From positions 1 through 11,377 of the forward strand of contig JAZDMW010000021.1 of the NCBI GenBank assembly GCA_043800545.1: a stretch of 11,377 nt of DNA, given 5' to 3'. The notes under the pieces were generated by a model. That model made no database searches and was not told the origin of the DNA. It was given only the letters and a program-made list of their open reading frames with translations. Within the stretch, counting starts at the first letter, position 1; each line of letters opens with the position of its first letter. Source of the stretch: 1-14-0-20-39-34 sp043800545. GTDB lineage: Bacteria; Patescibacteriota; Patescibacteriia; Magasanikbacterales; UBA922. A program made the translations under genes and the position numbers. Shown piece after piece: positions 1-6,134 of the stretch.

Positions 1-10
1 TCCCCCTTGA

Positions 11-51
11 CACAAAGAAAAGACAGTATTATTATATACTGTCTTTGTGTT
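11..51 (-). terminator. Intrinsic terminator after uvrC
   Basis: A perfect 11-bp inverted repeat (19-29 with 36-46) encloses a 6-base loop, and on the minus strand it is followed by a T-rich tail. It starts just beyond the uvrC stop codon. T-rich sequence also follows on the plus strand (44-60), so it could work in both directions. Confidence 0.8.
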
Positions 52-52
52 T

Positions 53-1333
53 TTATTTCTTTATTTTTCTTAAACTCCGTTGATACTGTATGGCAAATCG
101 ATGTGCTTCATCTCGTGCACGAATAAGTATATCTTCATGTGTGCTCACCCATTGTATGATGTCTGATTCTGGATGTGCAAATACAAATTCATTTTTCTTT
201 CTCTCGGGTCCTTTTGCAATTCCAATTACAGGAAGTTCAATACCATATTTCATGAGTATTTTTTTTGCTCTATTTACCTGTGGCTTCCCCCCATCGATAA
301 GAAACAAATTCGGATACATCCATTCATCATGCTTAAGACGTCTTTCTAAAACTTCTTCAAGACAATCCACATCACTCTGTCCAATGACGGTCTTTATTTT
401 AAATTTTCTATACTCTTTTTTCTTTGGATTTCCATCCTCAAAAACGACCATACTGCCTACTTTCCCCGTTTCTCCCAGGTTGGAAATATCATAGGCCTCT
501 ATACGTGAATAGGGGTCTTTGAAAGATTCTAATTCATAGGAAAAAAAATCTTTATTCAAAAGTGCAATATCTTGAATTCTCTCCAATCGAGCTATTTGAT
601 TTCGCAAAACCGTAGCATCTTCAAAACGTTCTTCTTTAGAAGCCTTTTTCATTTCCTTTTCAAAATCTGCAATTACTTTTTTCTTATTTCCTTTGAGAAA
701 AGAAACCAAAGGACGTATGACTTTTTTGACATATTCACTTGAAGAAATTTCTCCTGTGCACACCCCACGACAAATTCCCATTTGTCTATACAAACACGGT
801 TTTCCACTGTGTGGTTTACAATCAGAATAATGAAATAACTTTCGAAGAAGTTTCATAGTGGCCTCTGTGTTCAGACCAGGATACGGTCCAAAAACCAATT
901 CATATTCTTTACTATACGGAATTGTCCAATTTTTTATCTGTTTATTCTTCTCATCCAAATACTGTTTCATTTCATGTTGACGGAGCGTCACAATACGAGG
1001 ATATTCATCCTTTGTAATACAAATGTAATTCCAACTTTTATTATCCTTTCCAATAACATTATACTTTGGATTTTTTTGCTTAATCGTATTCGCTTCAAGA
1101 ATCACAGCTTCCAAAACAGATTCTGTTTCTATCCACTGAATATCCTTCACCTCATGCATCATTTGTTCAATAGGCCGATTACTTCGTGCCCCACGAAAAT
1201 AACTCTGCACCCGACTGCGAAGAGACGTTGCCTTTCCCACATAAATCAATTTTTTATGGGTATCAAAAAACAAATACACTCCAGGAGTATTCGGAAGTGA
1301 ATAAAGTTGTTTGTGAAAAATACTTTCCTCCAT
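53..1333 (-). CDS. uvrC: UvrABC system protein C, short form without (HhH)2 domain
   Basis: Endonuclease subunit of nucleotide excision repair, which cuts on both sides of a lesion held by UvrB. Visible in order: an N-terminal GIY-YIG nuclease (residues about 12-95, with GVY 18-20, YVG 31-33, R39, E80); four cysteines, C172, C180, C188 and C192, in the place where other UvrCs carry an Fe-S cluster; a UVR helical hairpin (about 220-252) that contacts UvrB; and the RNase H-like 5' nuclease with the expected D282 (YDISN), D347 (IDGG) and H411 (DEAHRFA). The protein stops 15 residues after that histidine. UvrC is usually about 600 aa and continues with a tandem helix-hairpin-helix DNA-binding domain; that domain is absent, and the stop is followed at once by a terminator, so no frameshifted remainder is present. 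The start lies one base after the uvrA stop, implying translational coupling. Only a weak GGAA precedes the ATG, while a GGAGG lies inside codons 2-3. Confidence 0.95.
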   Translation of the reverse strand: MEESIFHKQLYSLPNTPGVYLFFDTHKKLIYVGKATSLRSRVQSYFRGARSNRPIEQMMHEVKDIQWIETESVLEAVILEANTIKQKNPKYNVIGKDNKSWNYICITKDEYPRIVTLRQHEMKQYLDEKNKQIKNWTIPYSKEYELVFGPYPGLNTEATMKLLRKLFHYSDCKPHSGKPCLYRQMGICRGVCTGEISSSEYVKKVIRPLVSFLKGNKKKVIADFEKEMKKASKEERFEDATVLRNQIARLERIQDIALLNKDFFSYELESFKDPYSRIEAYDISNLGETGKVGSMVVFEDGNPKKKEYRKFKIKTVIGQSDVDCLEEVLERRLKHDEWMYPNLFLIDGGKPQVNRAKKILMKYGIELPVIGIAKGPERKKNEFVFAHPESDIIQWVSTHEDILIRARDEAHRFAIQYQRSLRKIKK

Positions 1334-1334
1334 A

Positions 1335-3974
1335 TTATTCCAAAAATCGTTTTAAATATTGTCCTGTAAAACTCTTTGCATTTTGTACAATATCCTCAGG
1401 TGTCCCCATTCCAATGAGTTCTCCTCCTTTGTCTCCTCCTTCAGGACCTAAATCTATGAGCCAATCTGCACATTTAATAAGATCCAAATTATGCTCAATG
1501 ATCATGACGGTATTTCCTTGAGATACTAATCTTTGAAGAACCTCAATCAATTTTTTTACATCATCATAATGAAGACCGGTTGTTGGTTCATCCAAAAGAT
1601 ACAATGTTTTTGTTGTATTTCTCTTTGCGAGTTCCTTAGACAATTTTACCCGTTGAGCCTCTCCACCAGAAAGGGTTGTTGCAGATTGACCGAGTGTCAG
1701 ATAATCCAAACCAACTTGGTTTAATACCTTTAGTTTATCATTTATCTGTGGGATGTCCACAAAAAACTTTTCTGCTTCCTCAATAGTCATATTGAGAACT
1801 TCTGCAATATTTTTTCCTTTATAATGCACTTGCAGTGTTTCATTGTTGAATCTTTGTCCTTTACAGACTTCACATTCTACTTCAACACTTGGCAAAAAAT
1901 GCATTTCAATATTCAACATTCCTTTTCCTTCACAATGTTCACAACGTCCACCAGGTCGATTAAAACTAAATCTCCCTTTTTTGTATCCACGGATACGTGA
2001 TTCTGTTGTGGCAGTAAATAAATCTCGTATGGCATCATACGCCTTTGTATAGGTAGCAGGATTACTTCGTGGTGTCCTTCCAATAGGACTTTGATCAATG
2101 CGAATAATTTTGTCTATATATTCCATGCCTTTAATTCCCTCATGTTCACCCACTGTCTTCTTTACATGATTCAATTTATTTACTACTTCGCGATACAAAA
2201 TATCGTTCATAAGCGTAGATTTTCCAGATCCAGAAACTCCTGTCAAACAGACAAAACGACGAAGAGGAATATTCACATCAATATTTTTCAAATTATGAGC
2301 TTTTGCTCCAGAAATCTTCAACATTGGAGTACTTCTATCTACTTTTCTTCTCTCTTCTGGTACCAAAACTTTTTCTTCACCACGGAGGTATTTACCAGTG
2401 AGAGATTTCTTTGCCCCATCATATACTTTACAACCAAAACACTCTGTCAAAGGTTTTTCTTTTTTCTCTGTATTTTTTACAGTATAAATACTCTTTTGCT
2501 TTTTCTCTTCCTGTTTTTCTTTATGTTTCTCACTGAGGAGATAATCCAAAGGTCCAGAATACACCACTTCTCCACCATTTTTTCCAGCACCCGGTCCAAT
2601 ATCCACGACCCAATCACTCGTAAGAATGGTATCTTCGTCATGCTCTACGACAATGATCGTATTTCCAATATCACAAAGATTTCTCAGTGTCTTTACCAAT
2701 TGATCGTTATCCCTTTGGTGCAAACCAATGGTTGGTTCATCCAATACATACATGGCACCAACCAATTGTTGTCCTACCTGTGAAGCAAGTCGGATTCTTT
2801 GTGCCTCACCACCAGAAAGCGTTCCCGCTTTTCTATGAAGGGTTAAATAATGAAGACCCACATCATGCATAAAGCGAATACGATTCTGTATTTCTCTCAT
2901 TGCAGCTCCAACAATCTCCTTTTCTTTATCGGTTAAATTCTTTTCTAACTCTCCAAAAAACTCTTTTGCATCACGAATAGTGAGAGAGGTAATATCGTAA
3001 ATACTCTTTCCAAAAATCTTTACAGCCAAAGCATAATCATTAAGACGCTTTCCATGACACACAGGACAATCTTCTTCGCTAAAAAGTTCTTTTGTTCCAA
3101 GCCCTGTACAAAAAGAACAATACCCGTATGGACTGTTAAAACTAAATAACCGTGGTTCAATATCTGGAAATTTCGTACCATCTTCTGGAAGCACAAATTC
3201 TGTACTGTATTCTTGTTCATTTTTATCTCCAAAAATAACAATAGCAGAATCATTAGAAAGATCCACAGCTTGTTCTACTGCATAGGCAAGTCTTTCTTGT
3301 ACATCTTTCTTTGTCCAATCTGATGATACTGGAATTTTGTCTATAACCACATCAATCACATGATTATTATTTTTTGTAAGCTCAATTCGCTCACGTAAAC
3401 TATACCACTTTCCATCTACACGAACTTCTAAATATCCAGAATTATACAAATCATACAACATTTGGTAATATTCCCCTTTTCTTCCACGAACTACGCGAGA
3501 AAGAATAACAAGTTCTTCATTTGCATTCTTTGAAAGAGATTTTTGTACTGTTTGTATTCTTTCTGTAATTTGATCAGTTGTCATTTTCTCCAAAAGTTTT
3601 CCACTCAAAGGAGAATGTGGTACACCAATACGGGCAAATAAAACACGGAGATAATCATAAATCTCTGTAATAGTAGCGACGGTTGAACGAGGATTCGCAC
3701 TGTGTGCTTTTTGGTCAATAGAAATACCAGGAGATAACCCCTCTATTTCATCCACATCAGGCTTCTGCATACCACCAAGAAACTGTCTTGCATACGCAGA
3801 AAGACTCTCTACATATCTTCTTTGCCCCTCAGCAAAGATGGTATCAAAAGCAAGACTACTCTTCCCTGAACCAGAGAGTCCTGTAAAAACAATCATTTTA
3901 TTTCTCGGTAGCTCCAAGTTAATATTCTTCAAATTATGCTCACGAGCTCCCTTTATTACAATTTTTTCTTGCAT
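1335..3974 (-). CDS. uvrA: UvrABC system protein A, compact form without insertion domain
   Basis: Damage-sensing ATPase of nucleotide excision repair, acting as a dimer that loads UvrB on DNA. It has both ABC modules: Walker A GLSGSGKS (32-39) and GVSGSGKS (579-586); signatures LSGGEAQR (386-393, 768-775); Walker B VLDEP (410-414) and LLDEP (793-797); switch histidines in VEH (443-445) and IEH (826-828). The UvrB-binding region (about 120-255) is present. The second-half zinc finger is intact (C678, C681, C701, C704). In the first half, the CxxC half-sites normally found in HCPxCG and CPxCG are replaced by HSPLSG (120-125) and LPEDG (262-266). The insertion domain that normally separates C286/C289 from C303/C306 is missing, leaving 13 residues. 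A Lys/Glu-rich linker of about 40 residues (480-523) joins the two halves. At 879 aa it is shorter than the usual 940 or so. It forms an operon with uvrC. The ATG at 3974 has no clear Shine-Dalgarno; the conserved N-terminus IxIKGAREHNLKNI supports this start. Confidence 0.97.
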   Translation of the reverse strand: MQEKIVIKGAREHNLKNINLELPRNKMIVFTGLSGSGKSSLAFDTIFAEGQRRYVESLSAYARQFLGGMQKPDVDEIEGLSPGISIDQKAHSANPRSTVATITEIYDYLRVLFARIGVPHSPLSGKLLEKMTTDQITERIQTVQKSLSKNANEELVILSRVVRGRKGEYYQMLYDLYNSGYLEVRVDGKWYSLRERIELTKNNNHVIDVVIDKIPVSSDWTKKDVQERLAYAVEQAVDLSNDSAIVIFGDKNEQEYSTEFVLPEDGTKFPDIEPRLFSFNSPYGYCSFCTGLGTKELFSEEDCPVCHGKRLNDYALAVKIFGKSIYDITSLTIRDAKEFFGELEKNLTDKEKEIVGAAMREIQNRIRFMHDVGLHYLTLHRKAGTLSGGEAQRIRLASQVGQQLVGAMYVLDEPTIGLHQRDNDQLVKTLRNLCDIGNTIIVVEHDEDTILTSDWVVDIGPGAGKNGGEVVYSGPLDYLLSEKHKEKQEEKKQKSIYTVKNTEKKEKPLTECFGCKVYDGAKKSLTGKYLRGEEKVLVPEERRKVDRSTPMLKISGAKAHNLKNIDVNIPLRRFVCLTGVSGSGKSTLMNDILYREVVNKLNHVKKTVGEHEGIKGMEYIDKIIRIDQSPIGRTPRSNPATYTKAYDAIRDLFTATTESRIRGYKKGRFSFNRPGGRCEHCEGKGMLNIEMHFLPSVEVECEVCKGQRFNNETLQVHYKGKNIAEVLNMTIEEAEKFFVDIPQINDKLKVLNQVGLDYLTLGQSATTLSGGEAQRVKLSKELAKRNTTKTLYLLDEPTTGLHYDDVKKLIEVLQRLVSQGNTVMIIEHNLDLIKCADWLIDLGPEGGDKGGELIGMGTPEDIVQNAKSFTGQYLKRFLE

Positions 3975-3987
3975 AAACTACAAAAAG

Positions 3988-4066
3988 CCCCATATCCGGG
4001 GATTACACATATATACATAAAAGAACCATATACCTAAAGTATACCTATCTGGTATGGTTTTGTCAA
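3988..4066 (-). repeat. uvrA promoter/5' UTR element, copy 1 (functional)
   Basis: This stretch and 5059-5127 are near-identical. Both run from TTGACA through a -10 region and a T/A-rich stretch to a CCC...GGGG hairpin. This copy has 11 extra bases between two TACCTA repeats, which supply its good -10 box TATACT. It lies directly in front of uvrA and is taken as the working copy. Confidence 0.8.
4038..4066 (-). promoter_or_regulatory. uvrA-uvrC promoter
   Basis: On the minus strand there is a perfect -35 TTGACA (4061-4066), a 17-base spacer and a -10 TATACT (4038-4043). The expected start of transcription is near 4031, giving a 5' UTR of about 57 nt. The -35 box directly abuts the T tail of the upstream gene's terminator. 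The UTR contains a small CCCC/GGGG hairpin (3988-4001) followed by CTTTTTG, which could attenuate weakly. No LexA-type palindrome is seen. Confidence 0.75.
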
Positions 4067-4096
4067 GAAAAGAAAAAAGGACCAATACTGATCCTT
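4067..4096 (-). terminator. Intrinsic terminator of the 4154-4888 gene
   Basis: On the minus strand a 7-bp stem (4090-4096 with 4077-4083, including one G-U pair) with a 6-base loop is followed by TTTTCTTTTCTT. It lies about 58 bases past the stop codon of the gene and just before the uvrA promoter. Confidence 0.85.
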
Positions 4097-4153
4097 AAGA
4101 AACACAAGGTGGAAATAATTTTGAGGTGGGGAAAGTTGAGAATTCCGGTTGGA

Positions 4154-4888
4154 TTATGACTTCTTCCTACGAAGAAAACGGAAACGTCCAGTGAATCCGG
4201 CCAAATGCATGTCCAGTTTGACAATCTGCCACTTGCCATTGCGGAAAAGAAGTAAGCTGACTTCTCTTCCATCGAGCGCTGGACGAGGCATCATACCCGG
4301 AGATCTTCCCGAAGGCCTTCCATAATCCGGATTGCTCCGCCCCTCACAGAAGGTGGTTGGAAAGACAAACATCACAAAATCATTGAAGCCCTCCGGTATC
4401 TCACTCGCATAACGCCTGAGGTGCTCGATATCATCGTAATTGACAGTTTCCATGGAAGACGCTCGTTCGAGCATATCTTCTCCCGTTATACACCCCTCTT
4501 CCTCTTCTTCGGTGACGAATCGGATGACCTCATATGTACGCCCATTGACAGTGAACTCGACTGGGAGTGAGGCTCTCACCAGTCCATTACAAAAATCGGA
4601 GACACTTCTCACATGAGAGGGGTCGACCAAAACACTGAATTTCTCTGTGCCAAGCAATCCAAGCAAAAAAGCGAATTGTGGAATCATCTTATCAAGGGCA
4701 TACCCGTGATTGTCCTCTTCCACCGATACAGGTACACGCCGACAAGTCACCACCTGTTGTCGAGGAGTACCGGTCAGCTCGCCACAAAACGCCTTGACTC
4801 GTTCAGCATTTTTGGAGTCGATCAAGGCACCAATGCGCTGATTTCCAAGCCTTTGAACAATCTTGTCCAGGTCGCTAAAAGTACCCAT
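4154..4888 (-). CDS. Paralogous protein of unknown function with two VKAFC-type repeats (copy A)
   Basis: I do not recognise a named family. The 244-aa product begins MGTFSDLDKIV and holds two related segments of about 35 residues (about 4-38 and 65-103). Each looks like two amphipathic helices around an LI/LV core, ending in VKAFCGEL (32-39) or VSDFCNGL (96-103). After the second comes ASLPVEFTVNGRTYEV (106-121), then an acidic run (127-131), a segment with IPEGFNDFVMFVFP, a Gly/Pro/Arg-rich loop (183-207) and a basic C-terminus (FRFLRRKKS). There is no signal peptide or membrane helix, so it is probably cytosolic. The protein at 5204-5965 is a diverged paralog with the same order of motifs. 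G+C is visibly higher than in uvrA or pheT (by eye near half versus about a third), suggesting different codon selection or foreign origin. The ATG at 4888 is supported by the identical ACCATGGG context in both copies. It has its own promoter and terminator, so it is not in an operon. Confidence 0.85.
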   Translation of the reverse strand: MGTFSDLDKIVQRLGNQRIGALIDSKNAERVKAFCGELTGTPRQQVVTCRRVPVSVEEDNHGYALDKMIPQFAFLLGLLGTEKFSVLVDPSHVRSVSDFCNGLVRASLPVEFTVNGRTYEVIRFVTEEEEEGCITGEDMLERASSMETVNYDDIEHLRRYASEIPEGFNDFVMFVFPTTFCEGRSNPDYGRPSGRSPGMMPRPALDGREVSLLLFRNGKWQIVKLDMHLAGFTGRFRFLRRKKS

Positions 4889-5019
4889 GGTAAATACTTT
4901 CCGTCCTTCTCCGAAGGACTCACACCCGGCAATCTGCCTAGGAGGAAAGCCATTCCCTTGTGGCCTTCTCTCTCCATATATTCAGATAAAATACATGTAC
5001 AGAGAAAACTACAAGAAGT
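4889..5019 (-). ncRNA. Structured 5' leader of copy A
   Basis: This is the predicted untranslated leader, about 131 nt, between the cassette promoter and the ATG at 4888. It contains a 32-base block (4942-4973) identical to the leader of the other paralog. That block can form a 7-bp stem (4961-4967 with 4946-4952, one G-U). Downstream are a GGCA/TGCC hairpin (4928-4938) and a 7-bp, 3-base-loop hairpin (4903-4919), which ends 14 bases before the ATG. The last hairpin is conserved by paired changes in the other copy. Its arm nearer the gene contains AAGGA, and a weaker GGAAAG sits 8 bases before the ATG. No known riboswitch class was recognised. A cis-regulatory role is inferred. Confidence 0.6.
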
Positions 5020-5025
5020 AGGTAA

Positions 5026-5054
5026 ACCATAACAAAAAAACTGTATTCTGTCAA
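5026..5054 (-). promoter_or_regulatory. Promoter of copy A cassette
   Basis: Perfect -35 TTGACA (5049-5054), 17-base spacer and -10 TATGGT (5026-5031) preceded by TGT, an extended -10 motif. The 44 bases 5019-5062 are identical to 6099-6142 upstream of the paralog, which marks this as a conserved promoter. Predicted transcription start is near 5019. Confidence 0.75.
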
Positions 5055-5058
5055 AACA

Positions 5059-5127
5059 CCCCTATATCCTGGGATTACATATATATACATAAAAGAACCA
5101 TATACCTATCTAGTATGGTTTTGTCAA
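5059..5127 (-). repeat. Duplicated uvrA promoter/5' UTR element, copy 2 (remnant)
   Basis: A copy of the uvrA upstream region lies between the two paralogous genes. It keeps TTGACA (5122-5127) and a 17-base spacer, but the -10 is TATATG (5099-5104) because 11 bases between TACCTA repeats are missing. It ends in CCC...GGGG fused to TGTTTTGACAG, the sequence that follows the terminator hairpin at 6133-6160. It may still give some transcription into copy A. The 4889-5203 gap contains this remnant, the copy A promoter and leader, and the copy B terminator. Confidence 0.8.
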
Positions 5128-5167
5128 TATTTATAAAGAAGCCCCGAACAGAATACTCTGTACGGGG
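5128..5167 (-). terminator. Intrinsic terminator of the 5204-5965 gene
   Basis: On the minus strand CCCCG pairs with CGGGG, then after one mismatch ACAGA pairs with TCTGT (5142-5167), followed by the U-rich tail CTTCTTTATAAATATT. It begins about 37 bases past the stop codon. As at the other junctions, the tail runs straight into a TTGACA. Confidence 0.75.
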
Positions 5168-5203
5168 ATCGGTGGGAGAAACGTAGAGGAAACAGCGGAG
5201 GGA

Positions 5204-5965
5204 CTACAAGTTGGTGGGATTGTCGCAGACGCGACGGAGAAGCCGAGCATGTCTACGCCAAGCGAATCCATTCATTCGATACCAATGAGGTTCCCAACGA
5301 CCCTCACCCTTGTGGTAAATAGGGTCATAATCCCTATTGTAAGAAAGGGTAAAAATCTCAGGGAAATTCTTAATGCCGGGGCCTATCATCAGCAAGGTTC
5401 CAGTATCTTCACTACCCTCGACATCCCCCCTATCATCAACAGGGTGTTTTCGCTGATACATCGGAAAAATGAAAAATACTTCACTCTGCAGAGCTACAGG
5501 AATCCGAGCTCTGTGCGCCAGAATGTATTCAGCGTCGTCCTCCCCGAGGCACGCATTCAGCTCTCTTGACCTCTGAAGCATCACTGCATCGGCTACTGTT
5601 CTCTCTCCTTCACAATGGAAAGAGAGAATGTCGTAGGTACGACCTTCAACAGTCATCTTCATCGGGAGAGAAGCCATCACCAATTCATCACAAAACGCTT
5701 TGACTGCCCCAGTGTTTCCGGAGTTGACCAAAACCCGAAAACGGTCTTCGCCAATTCTTTTTGAAAAGGGAATCAGCTTCTTCATCACATCTGCATCATC
5801 CGCACGATCTGATTCAACAGTACGTGAGGAAGCTGGAGATTGATGTGACATCAATCCATCACAAAATGCTTTGACCGCATCAGTGTTTCCTGGAGTGATC
5901 AAAGCACGAAACCGCTTTTGATCGAGCTGTTCCACCAAGTGAGCCAATTCTCGGAAGATACCCAT
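5204..5965 (-). CDS. Paralogous protein of unknown function with two VKAFC-type repeats (copy B)
   Basis: The family is unrecognised. The 253-aa product has two clear internal repeats (about 17-38 and 74-95), each with the core RFR, L, GNT and AVKAFCD; 15 of 22 aligned residues are identical, and the similarity is visible in the DNA too. Between them is a polar linker rich in Ser, Asp and Arg (40-57). After repeat 2 come ASLPMKMTVEGRTYDI (98-113), a helical middle part with LGEDDAEYI, IPVALQSEVFFIFP, and a Trp/Tyr-rich end (GRWEPHWYRMNGFAWRR) with LLRR near the C-terminus. No signal peptide or membrane span is seen. Copy A matches in motif order but has diverged strongly. G+C is raised relative to the A+T-rich neighbours. 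The ATG at 5965 has the same ACCATGGG context as copy A, following a structured leader and its own promoter. The repeats look suited to protein or nucleic acid contact, but that is a guess. Confidence 0.87.
   Translation of the reverse strand: MGIFRELAHLVEQLDQKRFRALITPGNTDAVKAFCDGLMSHQSPASSRTVESDRADDADVMKKLIPFSKRIGEDRFRVLVNSGNTGAVKAFCDELVMASLPMKMTVEGRTYDILSFHCEGERTVADAVMLQRSRELNACLGEDDAEYILAHRARIPVALQSEVFFIFPMYQRKHPVDDRGDVEGSEDTGTLLMIGPGIKNFPEIFTLSYNRDYDPIYHKGEGRWEPHWYRMNGFAWRRHARLLRRVCDNPTNL
5684..5918 (-). repeat. Internal direct repeat within copy B gene
   Basis: The stretches 5854-5918 and 5684-5747 are similar at DNA level: both contain CATCACAAAA, GCTTTGAC and CAGTGTTTCC in register on the plus strand. 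They encode the two VKAFC segments of the protein. More diverged equivalents occur in copy A (about 4577-4650 and 4777-4850). This points to an intragenic duplication older than, or maintained since, the gene duplication. Confidence 0.75.
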
Positions 5966-6099
5966 GGTACGAACTTTCTGCCCTTTTTTAGAAAGGGCTC
6001 ACTCCTCAGCAACCTGCCAAAGAGGAAAGCCATTCCCTTGTGGCCTTCTCTCTACATATATTTATACAAAATATATATACAAAGAAAATCACAATACAT
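5966..6099 (-). ncRNA. Structured 5' leader of copy B
   Basis: Predicted leader of about 134 nt, counterpart of 4889-5019. The block 6022-6053 is identical to 4942-4973 and forms the same stem. The small hairpin at 6008-6018 keeps pairing through a G-U in place of G-C. The last hairpin (5980-5986 with 5992-5998, 5-base loop) differs from copy A at two stem positions on both arms, so all seven pairs are preserved. AGAAAG lies 8 bases before the ATG. The remainder of the leader is A+T-rich and less conserved. Confidence 0.6.
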
Positions 6100-6105
6100 A
6101 GGTAA

Positions 6106-6134
6106 ACCATAACAAAAAAACTGTATTCTGTCAA
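6106..6134 (-). promoter_or_regulatory. Promoter of copy B cassette
   Basis: -35 TTGACA (6129-6134), 17-base spacer and TATGGT (6106-6111) with an upstream TGT. Identical over 44 bases to the copy A promoter. The -35 box overlaps the foot of the terminator hairpin of the preceding gene. Confidence 0.75.

Noticed and set aside
974..2783. Plus-strand open frames opposite uvrC and uvrA
   Set aside because: They are shadows of conserved minus-strand genes, with low-complexity, Ser/Phe/Ile-rich translations and no recognisable domain.
3978..4010. Ten-codon upstream frame in the uvrA 5' UTR ending just before its ATG
   Set aside because: In the duplicated copy of the element the equivalent ATG is followed at once by TAA, so the frame is not conserved.
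4613..5032. Plus-strand open frames over the cassettes (also 5918-6112) with similar C-termini
   Set aside because: They are antisense to the leader and gene; their similarity follows from the conserved leader DNA on the other strand, and they have no promoter or ribosome binding site.
5142..5167. ACAGA...TCTGT palindrome as a LexA-type operator
   Set aside because: It forms the inner stem of the copy B terminator with flanking CCCCG/CGGGG and a U-rich tail, and does not sit at a promoter box of uvrA.
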